DNA of 64,000 nt from Lindgomyces ingoldianus (lineage: Eukaryota > Ascomycota > Dothideomycetes > Pleosporales > Lindgomycetaceae). How positions within the stretch are numbered: position 1 is the first letter of the stretch; every line of letters starts with the position of its first letter. The notes beneath the pieces were generated by a model. It was not told where the DNA came from. It saw nothing but the letters and a program-made list of their open reading frames with translations, and made no database searches. The position numbers and the translations under genes are program-made. The stretch lies in NCBI RefSeq assembly GCF_010093535.1, contig NW_022985172.1:1312340-1376339 (forward strand). Direction: 5' to 3'. Shown here one piece after another: positions 1 through 11,376 of this stretch.

Positions 1-372
1 GTTAAAAATGGGGCGTTGAAAGAAGCAGAAGCTGGAGAGGATACCGGGGTTGGGGTTGATACGAAAGCCATTACGTCGAAGTTCGCGCATCAATTGTCGT
101 TTATTTCAGTACATGCACAGAAGAAGGTTGTGAATTTGTTGTTCTTTTGGGAGGAAGAGATTATGCGGTGGAGGGTTTTGATTGCAGAGAAGGAAGAGTT
201 GGAGACGGTTATCAAGGAGAGTAAGGAGGCGGGTGGGGACATTGGCGGGCTGGAGAAGAGATTGAAGGAGCTGGAGGGGCTGTTGAGGGTTAAGCCAAGC
301 TTGAGAGGGGAGGAGGCAAGGAAAGGGGAGGTTTTGCCCGGGTATGTGGAGGGTAGTGGAGGGAAAGCGTAG
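1..372 (+). CDS. C-terminal end of an unrecognised protein, cut by the window edge
   Basis: The reading frame is open from the first base and ends in TAG at 370-372, so this is the last part (about 123 codons) of a gene that starts outside the window. The peptide is rich in Lys and Glu. It contains a hydrophobic-charged stretch (VNLLFFWEEEIMRW) followed by heptad-like segments (AEKEELETVIKE, GLEKRLKELEGLL) that suggest a helical or coiled-coil region, and it ends in a short disordered tail with LPGYV. No catalytic motif is visible and I cannot name the family. The overlapping minus-strand frame lacks protein-like composition and I treat it as a shadow. Confidence 0.6.
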   Translation, partial: VKNGALKEAEAGEDTGVGVDTKAITSKFAHQLSFISVHAQKKVVNLLFFWEEEIMRWRVLIAEKEELETVIKESKEAGGDIGGLEKRLKELEGLLRVKPSLRGEEARKGEVLPGYVEGSGGKA

Positions 373-1819
373 GAATGAGCCGATGGGAGAGATTGGTAAA
401 GGGCAGAAATGTGCTATTGACACTTTTAGTCTAGTGGTCTTCTGGTGTTTTGCAGATAGTGTTCTAGTAGTGAGTCAGACACCACTGAATTGGACATCGA
501 CTCTGGTTCCAAAATTCCCGCCCCACAATATGTGTGCATCCTAAACTCCTCCTACATGCTCTCTTCTAAAGCATATTATGCCGATATAAGAATGGAAGGC
601 TAAACTTTTAGTCTACTCTCCGAGTTCCAGCAAGAATACATGAGGAAAGAGGTTCATTATTCACATCACCACTCCCACCATCTTCTATAGTCTCATAACA
701 CGTCACCCATCCCTCCTTTCACATGCTGTGGACACTGGGCCTCCATTTCCTGAAATTCATCGATATAGCCCAGTTTCCTCTGCTAGCACCTCCAAAATGG
801 CGCTAAACTTCTTCATTAATCTAGTTCCCACAAAGACGCCGATCCTCCCTTCTGGTCCCATTCTCTTATACCTCGGGGGTTTGGAATGAAATTTCCAAAA
901 GATGTCTTCAGCCGTCTCGACGTCACGAGCCTTCTAACCAGTCTTTTTTTTTTAAGCCTTATTCGTAAGATCTTCAAACTTTTCAAGGGCATCAAGAGCT
1001 ACGTAGATTAGTTTAGTAAGCTCCTCCAGTTTCCATTCGCCTGCAAGCCAGTCTGGAACCTTCTTTATCAACTCAATTTGCCCCTCTAAACCCAGCCACA
1101 GATATTTGAGATTATTAGTGTACCCACTTCGCTCAAATCACATGCTCTCGCCAAATTTGGCGATGGAAGGAACGATGATGACAGTTTCTCCTCACATTTG
1201 GTGCGGGCGGTCATTCTGAAAAGTACGCTTCGTGCTCCAGCCTTCGGTGTGAACGCCCCCTCTTGAATTGGAGAAAGCAACGTCACTCGCCTTACGTTTT
1301 GCGTGAGCGAGATTGAAGGGACCACGCTCGGGGAGATTATATCACTTTGCGATCTCTGCTGCTTAGTTCTTTCCTACCTTGTCACGACTGCAATTGAATG
1401 TCTTATTAAATGCGTTCGCTACAACTGCTTTGTCAGCGCGGAGCATTGGAGAGAAGGCTTTACTGATGTCCTAGGAGGAAAACATCCGCGTTGAAAAGCC
1501 AAGCGGTGCCGGGAGTGGGACGTCAGTTTAGTCGCCGACTCTATGACTGAATGTTAGGCTCATATGACGTAAGGGAAGGAGGTGGAAAAGCTTGAGGCAG
1601 ACGGACGCATTCATTGTATTGCATTGCATTGGGACTCACAATGATATGAGAATTATTTTTCATTACTTTCTTGTGCTATGAATGTTTTCGCCACATCTAG
1701 TTATTTTCAGCGAATATGAAGATCGGTAGTAATAAAGAGCCTAGCTAAGGGCGCCCGAGATTCCACCTCAAGCCCGGCTTCCTTGTTCTCGTATCTCTAG
1801 GATCTTGGCTGATAGTACA
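373..1819. other. Intergenic, no gene recognised
   Basis: Only short open frames occur on either strand, none with a recognisable motif. A pyrimidine-rich stretch and a run of T lie near 944-954. Around 1611-1630 there is an ATTGTATTGCATTGCATTG stretch, and a similar one occurs near 9717. Nothing here can be assigned a function. Confidence 0.4.
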
Positions 1820-3523
1820 TGTGTATCTACAATCCTTGGGTCTGAGAGGCAACCCAAAATATGAATTCACCCAGAGACTGACAGAGGTCTCCCACCAAAG
1901 CACCATAAGGTAAAATTAGAAAGAAATTCCGGCTCAAGGGGAATGTTTCACCTGTATTATGAATTCCAAAACTCGCAACTCTCAACGACAGAAGAATTCT
2001 AGCTAACTGCCTTAACTTTGAAACGAAGAACATGGTCGCCTCGTTCTCCGTTAAAGAGGGTAACTATTTGTATCTACGTTGCGCTTTAGAAGAATCGAAA
2101 AACTCGCTGCTTCCCAACAACAGAGACTGCACTAAACTCGAAACGAAGAATTGGCCACTGAGCTCTCCATTAAAGTGAGCACCTCGACGTACCGGTGTAG
2201 CAGGTTCCGTGAACACCTGTGTCTTCGACTGGATGGCACATTTCTGTGGGGGATCCGCCTTCTCTAAGACGAGCATACTGGGTGATCTTGGCTCCGATTT
2301 CAACGCCTTTTGAGTTGTAGACCAGTGTGTATTTTCAGAAAGTGCCATCCTTGTCGAAGAAGTTTCTTTCATCCAATGTGCAGTGAGGTTGAGTCTCGTA
2401 TAAACGCTGACCAAGGTTTGCGTTCGTCTTCGCCGTACCTGTCTTCTTTCACTGTCTCCTGGTGCGGTAAATGCTGTCTAACACCCATCTCGATCACTAT
2501 TGGCTGCGGCTGTGGCTGTGGTTGATAGAAGCTACCTAGCTCTGGATCTTGCATCTTCTTAGGGGGATTGACGTCTGGCTTTCAAGATTTGTTTACAGGA
2601 AGCCCTAGAGATCTCACCAGCTTGGCATCCCGGATTTTCGACATACCCTAGCATCTTTCTAAGTATTTTGCTTGAGCGGTAAGCGGGGAGGACCTCTTCT
2701 ACTGAACCAGAATCGGAGCCGGGGGTATGAGCCCCCGGATGGCTTTCTGGAGCGGCATTGAAGCTGCCTTCTTCGTTAGAGGAAGCCAGAGAAGGGGATC
2801 TCAAGCTCTGTCGGATTTGGGAGATGGTGAGGTCGTCACGATTCTCGGCAAGTCCCTCCTACGGTCAGCTAGATGCACGAAGCTCATCGCCTCCAACCTA
2901 AACTTTAGCAGAACCGTCTTCTTTTAGGACACACTTGATAGCGAGTTCGACAAGAAGATTGTAGATGCTGGCCCATTCTCGCTCGAAATCTCCCAACAGC
3001 GGCGAAGGGGTTGCCATCGTGGTGATATCTGAGGCCTTTCTGGCTGAGTTGTTTTCGTCGATATACAATGCGGCAGTTTCAGTTTGGGCGTTTTTATCTA
3101 CGAGCTTGGCTGCCTCCTTAACCCTTGCCAGTTCCACTTCCTCTGTCGGCGTCTTAATCGGTGGTGTAGTGAGACGTGGTCGTATTAGCGCTTTTACTTC
3201 TCGTATGGCGGCATCTCCGTATCGCTCTTGAGAGGCTTCACGTTTGAGTTTACGGCCTCGCCAAGCAGGAGGAACGGCAGTTAGACGGAGACTTAGTCTC
3301 GGCCTTGGGGTGATCTTTCTCATTCTTGATTAGGGGAGGAGATGGTCCTGGAGCCATGCTATGGATGCGGTCGAGACGATGTGCGCGTCGAGTCTGCGAA
3401 GGATCCTTTACTGCGTTTCGTGGTTAGAATCGGTGGCGGACACGACGAGCTCCTCTGAGGCGGATCTTCGAAAAGGATGTCGACCTGGCGAGCCTCGCGG
3501 CGGCCCTTGGTGCGGTTGACATG
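1820..3523 (-). pseudogene. Decayed or heavily split hypothetical gene
   Basis: Read on the minus strand from an ATG at 3523, protein-like segments follow one another but change frame. They are a basic Ala/Arg/Ser start; a 141-codon open frame at 2898-3323 with charged helical text (EEVELARVKEAAKLVDKNAQ); an 81-codon frame at 2559-2804 (EEVLPAYRSSKILRKMLGYV); and weaker pieces at 2064-2414 and 1827-2033. No set of GT..AG introns that I tried joins them cleanly, so frameshift decay is the simplest reading, though a gene with several introns is possible. The 3' part contains an imperfect internal duplication, near 2013-2048 and 2132-2176. The family is not recognised. The segments could also be unrelated chance ORFs. 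Confidence 0.35.
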
Positions 3524-3986
3524 GTGTTATGGCGGACCTCTCGCCGTACAAAGCCTATGTGCTAATCGACGCAAGTTCAGAGAGGATGAGAGAAAGTTCT
3601 CTCGGGAGTGTAAGACAAAAGTATCTCACTGTCTCGGAAAAACTTGCTAACCTGGAAAGGCAAGCACAAGGGGTATCAAGGTGAAATTTGGTGAAAATGG
3701 TCAGGATGTGAGTACATCAGCAAGGCGTTCCACCCTCAACTTGTGAGGCACCACGGAGAAATGAACTTATTCATTGTATGTTCGGCTCTTAGAGGATATC
3801 AGCCCTGCTGAACATAGCAAAGATAGAACCTCCTACATAATAAGGGCAATAAACAGTGAGGACAAGAAGCTTTGTGGCACGAGAATTGGGGACGACCTTC
3901 AACATCATGGGCGATTATGAACCTCATACGAGATTGCACATCTTCTTCAGCTGAACAAGCTTGCAGGAGGGTCAATCTTGTGGACT
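3524..3986. other. Intergenic, nothing recognised
   Basis: This 0.46-kb gap lies between the decayed gene and the 3' end of the F-box gene. It holds no ORF, repeat or clear signal. Confidence 0.4.
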
Positions 3987-5189
3987 TTAGCCATGGCCAA
4001 TAAGCAAGTAGTCAAAGAAATGAGGATTATGATGGTGGTTGTACTGACCTTCAGATTCAACCGTTTTCGAAGAGCTTGAAATGCGATTCTTGATCCTCCC
4101 GTATCGTCGCCGAAAATACGGTAAGTGATCCGTCGCCATCCTCCAGATATGAACTACATGTGCCAGGGCTTCTTCACTAGCATTCTCCCAATACTCTTGT
4201 CCACAGGTCTCATCATGTTCCTCTTGGGTAACAATGTCAAATGAATGCCCAGCCCAGATTCCATGATGAATATTTGCATTATTGTAGCTCAATGCCCGGT
4301 CGATCGAATCCGGGATGCTGGACCAACAAATTCTCGAAAGAAGAATATGGTGGAAAGTAAAATAGGGATGTAGACCTGCATAGCGGAGGTTATGCGTTGT
4401 CAAATAGTTTGAAGAGACAAATTTGTGGACTGTGAGGTTTCTAAGAATCCATGTACGGTCCTGAGGAAAGAGACAAAAGATGGAGAGGTGCCCGAACTCG
4501 TAAATTTCGCTATAATCGGGAAGCCAATTGCGTGGCTTTCGGGGTAAGTGGAGCCCTATTGCCTTCTTCCATTCCGCTTCCTGGGCATGCATTATGGGAG
4601 GAACGCTGAAATCTAGCTGTATCAATTCTTCAAAAAGGCGAAATGATCTGTGATTCGCCGACGGCGGACTCTTTACATTTCTTAACTTCAAGGTGTTATA
4701 GGTTTCAAGTTCTGCAAATGCTGGTGGAAGATGAGAAGTTTGACTGCCCAGCACTAAAACTTTTTTACCAGCCCAAGGTGCCGCCGATCTGAGATATTGC
4801 GAGCGAATCCTTCTAATGAGCAAGTTCCAGAGATATTTCGAGCATAGTGCCAGGCCTACTGCGTGCCTCTTATCCATTGACAGCTCATCGAAGATAATAT
4901 CCACCAGCTCATTGGGTAATCTTTCTAAAGCTGACAGTCGGGTGGACTCTGTCAAAATGGAAGGGCCTTCAGCGGCGCCACCACTTGGACGCGCGAGAAG
5001 GGACCACACCCAATCGCTAGATTCCTCGAAGAAGAGTTTTGTGAAACCGAAATATCTCCGTGAATTAGCTTCGCAGCAGGGTTCGGGGTCGTATTCTTTG
5101 TTCAACAGGATGAAGGATGAGTCGAGGCGATGCTGAAGTTCCAGGGCAAGAAGCTGGAAAGCTTGATAATCAGGAAAAAGAGAACTCAT
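3987..5189 (-). CDS. F-box domain protein (400 aa)
   Basis: A single uninterrupted frame starts with ATG at 5189 and ends at 3987. An F-box-like motif (LSALERLPNELVDIIFDEL, then a leucine/cysteine-rich helix with ALCSKYLWNLLIRRI) lies at about residues 84-132. The N-terminal 80 residues and the long C-terminal part, which is rich in Trp, His and Tyr, match no repeat domain I can name, and I see no LRR, WD40 or Kelch pattern. F-box proteins connect substrates to Skp1-cullin ubiquitin ligases. That role is inferred from the motif, and no substrate is suggested. Many such lineage-specific F-box proteins occur in moulds. The 3' end lies close to the decayed gene downstream, and the upstream 370 bp is a plausible promoter. 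Confidence 0.8.
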   Translation of the reverse strand: MSSLFPDYQAFQLLALELQHRLDSSFILLNKEYDPEPCCEANSRRYFGFTKLFFEESSDWVWSLLARPSGGAAEGPSILTESTRLSALERLPNELVDIIFDELSMDKRHAVGLALCSKYLWNLLIRRIRSQYLRSAAPWAGKKVLVLGSQTSHLPPAFAELETYNTLKLRNVKSPPSANHRSFRLFEELIQLDFSVPPIMHAQEAEWKKAIGLHLPRKPRNWLPDYSEIYEFGHLSIFCLFPQDRTWILRNLTVHKFVSSNYLTTHNLRYAGLHPYFTFHHILLSRICWSSIPDSIDRALSYNNANIHHGIWAGHSFDIVTQEEHDETCGQEYWENASEEALAHVVHIWRMATDHLPYFRRRYGRIKNRISSSSKTVESEGQYNHHHNPHFFDYLLIGHG

Positions 5190-5722
5190 TCGTAGTTTAA
5201 AAGCGCGTACGATTCGCAGAGGAGTGATGAGGAATAGAGATGAAGGGTTGAAGGGTGAAGGGTGCTCATTGCCTAGCTGCGGGGTTTGCGTGTCAGCGGA
5301 ACTGAAGAACTGTTTCTTCCACGGCCTTTCTTTAGCGAGAAAAAGAAATTACAAAAATCGGAGCTTCCAGGCTGCCATTTAATTACAGTGAACGAGGTTG
5401 ACGACAATCGTGCACCTAAGACCTGAAGCTAGATACACTGTCACGTGATATTAACTATTTACCTCCGACTGGAAGCCGTGTATCCAACAAGACTACCTGC
5501 ACGCCTCAGTTATCCTCATTTGCAATCTTCTCTAAATCCTCAACCTCTCCGATCTTGATGATTCTATGTACGACCACACTATGAGGAACCTGATCGTCAA
5601 GATAATCAACAAGATTGTCCTCACTCCTACCATACACATTTCTATTTTCAAACCCCTGTCTTACAGACCGCAGCGTGCTCCCCAACCAAAAAGATACTCC
5701 AGCAACCTCTTTCTGCAGAGCG
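5190..5722. other. Promoter side of the F-box gene, otherwise empty
   Basis: The first 370 bp upstream of the F-box ATG are probably its promoter. A 60-codon plus-strand frame at 5566 has low-complexity, non-conserved-looking text and I do not accept it as a gene. Confidence 0.35.
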
Positions 5723-6220
5723 TTAATGCTTTTGAGTGCTATTACTAGAACTATCTGAGATATAAAACCAGTATTTCGAACAATGTCCAGAGGTAATTGA
5801 TATAATGACCAAGTATGGAATGCCTGCGGTGAGATAGATAGTAGGACAGCCTCGGATGAGTTGAAGCACGACTATGGCCGCGCTGTAGATGGAGCTTGTG
5901 ATCGTGAATTTGATTCTGTTTGGCACTGATGCAAGAGGATCATCGTGCGGCTGAGGAGAATCATTGTCCAGAGAGATATGGTGGCTTGGTGCGGTAAGGC
6001 TATGATCTGGCGGAGGATAATAGGCAGGTGGCTGGTCTACGTGAACTGGGAGAGGTTGTTGATACAAATGCTGAGGATAGTATGGAGGTAGTAGCGGCGG
6101 TAAATCCGGGACACCGCTCGGGCGAGTGCTGCTGTTGATGTCTATTGCGTGAGGCGCCTGTTCATTTTTGAGCCGTATGAGCGAATGGTGTGGCACATAA
6201 CGGGAGAGCAGAGGGCGCAA
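5723..6220 (-). CDS. Possible proline-rich membrane protein fragment with no start Met
   Basis: The minus-strand frame has a Pro/Tyr-rich N-terminal half (PPLLPPYYPQHLYQQ, PPAYYPPPDHS) followed by two hydrophobic segments (IYSAAIVVLQLI and IYLTAGIPYLVIISI). This layout is common in small fungal membrane proteins. However, the open frame contains no methionine, so a start would have to come from an unseen upstream exon. It is either the last exon of a split gene or a remnant. No family is recognised. Confidence 0.3.
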   Translation of the reverse strand: MRPLLSRYVPHHSLIRLKNEQAPHAIDINSSTRPSGVPDLPPLLPPYYPQHLYQQPLPVHVDQPPAYYPPPDHSLTAPSHHISLDNDSPQPHDDPLASVPNRIKFTITSSIYSAAIVVLQLIRGCPTIYLTAGIPYLVIISITSGHCSKYWFYISDSSSNSTQKH

Positions 6221-8400
6221 TATTTAGACGACAATTATGTACTTGTTCGCTATGAAAGTCGCGGAAGAGACGGTAACATTCTAAAGCACCCTTCAAAGAC
6301 ACTTCCGTGCAAAGGAATTGCGAGTATGGGAACAAGCAAGATCCTAGGAGTGGCTAAGAAAGGACATCCATACTAGACTTGTCCTTAGCATTCGATCAAA
6401 GTGCCTCACGCTTCATATACGATGCAAGACATAGAAGAGATAAACCAACTCGTTAGCAAGACAGACAGATAAATACATCCTTGTCTAGAGGGTCATAGTG
6501 GAGACAGTGCAACCCCGTCTCAGCCTGCTCCCCACGTGGATTTAGAGATATTCCATGCTAGCCCTCCTGTGGGCTTACCAAATGCAGCTCTGTGGGTCAC
6601 ATCTACCCTAGCAGGGAGTTCACAGCAGCTGCCAACATTTCTAAGGCTATAAACCTTCTCCGAGGACTTCGGGAATGGGGGAAGCCCACCTTCACCTGAC
6701 CAAATGTGGGATTCACGGGTAGAGCCTTCGAGAGTAAAGAAGAGCATTCCTGCAGTATTCCATCCATGCTCATGTTTTCTATCCCTAAAAGGAGGCCCCT
6801 TTAAGGTGGGGGATAGTTACAATTGTAGGATTCAGCCGTCAAGTAGTGGCTTAGGGCTCAGAATTGGCCTTGTATATTAGCCTAAGGCGGCTGCTTATGA
6901 TTTCAATTCGTAGGGAAGCAATCAAAGAAGGCTCAGAGCCGCAACGGTGGACAAAGATCGGATAGACACTGGTTGGGTGCATGTGGACATCGATATTGGC
7001 TGGCTAGGCGGGTGAATGACGAGCCAAGCAGAATAAAACAGCCGGGCCTTTGGAACAACGCAAAAAGTGGAGGCTTGGAAACCTTGCAAACTAAAGCACT
7101 TGCCACTGCTTCTTTCCTCGGTTGGTTTGGGAGCGGTCATGCCCTGTCTTTCCCCGCTTTCACGGGATCGTGCGGAACCTGTGGAAGGCCAACACATCGC
7201 TCGAAACCTGACAGGTGCTTGTGGTGGAGCTCTGAGTTGCGAATCGAGAGTTGAATGGAATGGAGGGTGAGTTTGGGGGGCAACATCCTCGAAACTCGTA
7301 ACTATCTTGTATCAGGTACAAGGAGATCTACTTACCGCTTCCAAATCTATGGGAATGGGTGAGTTGCATTGAAGCCCCGATAAGGTTGGAAACGTTGCCC
7401 ATTTCTGTCGACGCCATCTCGCCAATGCAGATCACTCGCAGACGTTTCGGCTCGTGGCCACCTCGCTCTCTTCCCCCATGGAGTAAATTTGCTTCCCACA
7501 CCAGATGAAAATGTCACGTCTGCTGGTCTCAAAGGGGGTTCAATCCTCAGAGCATTCAAAGAGCCTGAAGGACTGAATGCCACCTTCTCGTAAAGGGCCA
7601 GCGGAAGCCCCCTTATTATGATGAAACTGGCAGGATTCTTTTCGAGCCCCTGGACGGGGCCGAGTAATGAAGGGGTCGTGATAGGAGGGGAGGGAGAGAT
7701 GTTGGTCCCCGCTAGTCCAGTCGGAAACCAAGGAAAGGAGTGCCAAGCAACTCTAGCCCGTTTCTAGCTCGGGCGGATTTTTTCCGACGTCCGGCCTCTC
7801 AAGACGAAATTTGGGATACGAGAAGCTACTTCGAAGTCGCACGGGTCTGTCCACTCGCACCACCGCCGGCTATCGCTGCATTCTCACCTACTCACCCAAA
7901 TTTCCCACTATTCCAGCCGCCCGGTACGCAATAGCTATCAAGGTCTTCGTTTGGAGAACTTGTTTGCCTGCTGCAAACGGAGCTTTCACAGCTGTACAAA
8001 TTGAATTAGCCGCAGAAGGATGAAATGGCGTCTTGTAATCCGTACGGAGAGTCGCTTTGTGATGTTAGCCCCGCAGGTATGACATAGGGGGTCAGCCTCT
8101 GTGCGCCCCAGCCGGACGGTCGAGGAACAATTCATTCACGCGAGATTTGTCTTGGCTCTTCCCTTTATTTGCTGTGTGATCCTGCCAAGTTGCCTGTTGG
8201 GCTGCTTATTCCAGCGTCGCGCTGCAACGGCGCCTGTGCACGCTGAGCTGAGCCCTGTCCTCCAAAAGTAGCCAGTTGACGATCCAGAACAGCGCCGCAG
8301 TCCATGTGCTTGGCTGACTGATTAAAAGAGACGCAGGCCCCTCCGCCTCCTCTGGCTTGTTTTTTGCTCCTTTGGTTTTTTGGTGCCTCACTCTTTCAAC
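6221..8400. other. Intergenic, no gene recognised; end is the promoter of the glycosyltransferase
   Basis: The 2.2-kb stretch contains only short overlapping frames on both strands with no domain text and no matching splice partners. The last few hundred bases upstream of 8401, with a CT-rich stretch near 8340-8398, are likely the promoter and 5' UTR of the glycosyltransferase gene. Confidence 0.4.
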
Positions 8401-9564
8401 ATGCTGTCTCCGAAGGGCTCCCGTTCGCCGCTGCTTGCCTTGTCCGTGACTGCCGGCTTTATTCTGATATTCGCGTTCGGTTTCCTGGCGTGGCAGACTC
8501 CACCGCGGATCCCGTTTCCACATGGCTCCACCCACATCGAGATGTAAGCCTTCCGCGATTGGACAAGTCTGGCTTTGTGTCCAAGAGAAGTGTTGACTCT
8601 TAGCAGGACTGTCTCAAATCAGAACACCCCCCCCATATCTATGGAAGAGGTCATCCGATTGCTGTATGCGCGGGTGAAGATTCCCGTTGACCAACAAATC
8701 TTCACTGATTACGACGGCACCGAACACGAGCTCCCCGCAAACCCACGATATAAGAAGAAACTTGGCAAGGACGTCCTGATTGTGGATCTTGAGACGCGAC
8801 CGCTGGAATCTGAAAAGGAGTGGAGAGAGGGCCACTTCGACTGGACCAAGCTGAATCACGTCTCCGGCGGCGTCTTCCAGCATTACATATACGCGCTCAT
8901 TCATGGCTACGACTACAAGTTTATCACGGCGCACGAGTTCGAGGACCGCCATGCTACCTGGATCAAACCCAGCGCTATCGCCAATCAACTGCACGATTAC
9001 AAGTTCGTGGTTTTCCTCGATGCTGATGCTGCATTCCACCACATGCAACTGCCTGTAGAGTGGCTGCTGAATTACTGGAAAATCGAACCAAAACATTCGA
9101 TCACGATGGCGAAAGACCCTTGGGACCCGGAACATCCCGAAGTCAACTCTGACCGCTTCAATCGCGCTCTCACCAATACCGGCTTCATGATCGTCCAGAA
9201 CAATCCCACTTCCCACCAAATCCTTAAGGCCTGGCACGAGTGCCCCGACGACGTGCGGTACATCGGTTGCTCGGAATGGAAGCGTCCCCGATTCCACGAG
9301 CAAAGCGCTTTCGGCGAATTCATACGCTACGATTATGAGGAGAATATTAAAGAGTTGGAATGCGCGGAGGCGAACGGATACCCCGGAGTCGAAGTCTCGC
9401 ACTGCCAGGGCAAATTCATCCGCCATTACTGGTTCGACAAGTATAAGGTCAAGAACGAGTTTCAAGAGAACATCATGCAGGCTATCACCCAGCCTATACA
9501 ACAAACTTTTGCGGACAATTACCATGGAGTTACTTTCGAACAGAAGGAGAACAAGATTCTATGA
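8401..9564 (+). CDS. Golgi-type glycosyltransferase, GT34 (GMA12/MNN10)-like, one intron
   Basis: Exons 8401-8543 and 8604-9564 are joined across a 60-nt GTAAGC..TAG intron to give 367 aa. Exon 1 was chosen because it supplies a short cytoplasmic start and one membrane anchor (about residues 10-33), the type II topology usual for Golgi transferases. The catalytic part carries a DxD metal/nucleotide-sugar motif at Asp187-Ala-Asp189 in the context VVFLDADAAF. It also has an NTGFMIVQN segment and a late HxxxW region (RHYWFDKY), all resembling the galactosyl/mannosyl transferase family GMA12/MNN10. The enzyme would transfer a sugar from a nucleotide donor onto a protein or lipid glycan in the secretory pathway. 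Donor and acceptor cannot be read from the sequence. The acceptor site is a TAGCAG tandem, so one Ile/Arg-Met variant is possible. A different nucleotide-diphospho-sugar transferase family is the main alternative. Confidence 0.8.
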
Positions 9565-10791
9565 GCAAACGGAAAACGCGCGGCTGTAATCTAATCACAC
9601 CATTTGCGAGGCGTTTTGTCTGGCTAGGAGTACATTCGAATTTTGGAAAAGACGACGATACCATGGAGTTTTAATGGCAAGAATGGCTCGGACAGGAGAC
9701 AGGAGCATCTTTACCTATTGTATTGCATAGCATTGCACAGGCGTTGGGTTTTCTGGTTAGGGCTTTCTGCATGCTTCATCCACGAGCGAGCGATTGATAC
9801 CCCCCCAATTTAAACAGTCCACGGACTGCCTATTCGACAAAGCAAAGCGTTCCATCTGTTCCCTTTCTATTCTTTGGGTTATTCTGCGTTGTATTATTCC
9901 ATCCTTTTTCGACAGCAAATGAACGGACGAACCGGGCGACCACTACATCCAAGCTGTTGCACATTGGCAATTTCCCGCGAATCCTCCCGCCATGCGTGAC
10001 GATGCGATGACGAAAATGCCGCGGCCTGAGGATATACTAACACCGTTTCTGTTCCACGAACATCAGCAGTTCAGTCTGTAAGGATGCCCGATCCCCCTCG
10101 ACCCAAATTCATCCTACGAAACCTTCTCGGCACCCGGGTCTGTTGATATTCGCAATCAAGATTCCCTCTCTCAGGCGACTTTGTCCTGCGCCTCATCCTT
10201 CCGCATTCCTCTCGTAATTCGGGCCAATTAACATCCGCCGGACACATCACGCATATCCCGCCAAGCCACAATCTGACATCACTACACTACCTCCGCTTTG
10301 GCGCGGAGGTGGCTAAGCGCACCGCTAAAAGCAGCCCCAACACAACATTCTAACGTCGGTAGCTGGGACGATGCAAGACACGGTGCTATGTTGGAGCCGT
10401 GGGTGTTAAGACGACGGTCGCAGCTGACAGGCGGGAAACCTGGGACGCTCGGCCCGTGGCATGCATGGATTGCATGCTGCGCTAACGTGTTCTAGCGCGT
10501 GTTCTAGTTTGGTTGAGGTGGGCCTTCAGGAGAGTCGGTCCTTGGTTTGGATTTGGATTCGGGAGGCTGGTCGCGACGATTAGAACTATTGACTTGAATA
10601 AGATTTGCCAGGCCCTTTACTGTAGAAGCTTAGCATTAACGTCGAGAACTTCACCTTCTGAATCCCTCGGAGGGTTGAAGAGCAATGCACGTGAGTGTAT
10701 ATGTAGGAATATTTCCGACGTTTCATTAAAGCATCGAGTCATACATTGCTCTACGAGTTCACTTCCGCGTTGCCCTCACACCGTTCAACAC
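9565..10791. other. Intergenic; one candidate small gene at 9992-10217
   Basis: No long gene is present. ATG at 9992, in a good CCGCCATG context, opens a 29-codon frame rich in acidic and aromatic residues. Its end coincides with a GTAAGG donor at 10078. A CAG at 10172-10174 would continue the frame to a TAA at 10215-10217, giving about 42 aa. This is a weak candidate only (see findings). The rest is unassigned. Confidence 0.3.
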
Positions 10792-11241
10792 TTACAATTG
10801 AATGCCTTCTCGACTGCTAGATTTTCTTAATACCTTACGCTCCCCTTCCCCAACAGACAGTGACACTTCTATACTAGCAGACGCGTCTCCTTTCTGCTCT
10901 TCTTCAGCTTCTCTTGTGATCGCGGCATGTATTCTCGACCTCCGTTCCTGCAGCTTCCTCCTAGCTTCCCGGTCTTTCACCACAGTAATATCAGTATCGC
11001 GATACACCCGATCTCGTTCACTAAACTCCTTCAGTTCAACCCCACTATCTAGACGTAATCGCGCTTCTTCATCCCTTCCCTTGACACGTTCCAGAGTCAT
11101 CTCAGTCCATTCTAAGCACTTCGGAGGGTGCGCATTCAAACCACACAACTCACACATAGGCTGTTGAGACCTCCTCAAACCCAGCTTTCGACCTAAAGAG
11201 AGTGCTTCATCTCCTCCAGGCCGTCCTCCGGGATATGCCAT
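10792..11241 (-). CDS. Small basic/acidic hypothetical protein with a zinc-knuckle-like motif (149 aa)
   Basis: A single frame runs from ATG at 11241 to 10792. The sequence C30-x2-C33-x4-H38-x3-C42 resembles a CCHC zinc knuckle but with three instead of four residues before the last Cys. The rest is highly charged and probably helical (EEARLRLD, KDREARRKLQERRSRIHAAITREAEEEQK), ending in a Ser/Lys-rich tail. The protein looks soluble. Nucleic-acid or protein binding is possible but unproven, and the family is not recognised. A short plus-strand gene candidate begins 135 bp away in divergent orientation. Confidence 0.6.
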   Translation of the reverse strand: MAYPGGRPGGDEALSLGRKLGLRRSQQPMCELCGLNAHPPKCLEWTEMTLERVKGRDEEARLRLDSGVELKEFSERDRVYRDTDITVVKDREARRKLQERRSRIHAAITREAEEEQKGDASASIEVSLSVGEGERKVLRKSSSREGIQL

Positions 11242-11376
11242 CGAGGCATCCCGGGGTCGTCGCTCTATTAACTCCCAGATAAGGAGATTATCAGCGTTGA
11301 CTTTATATCAAGATGAGGAGAGCGGATTGGAGGAGATGTTCATTTTTCTGCTCGCCAAAAAACCTTATCTATACCC

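Noticed and set aside
8614..9525. 303-codon minus-strand open frame antisense to the glycosyltransferase
   Set aside because: It is a shadow of biased codon use. The sense strand carries the DxD and other family motifs and a clean intron.
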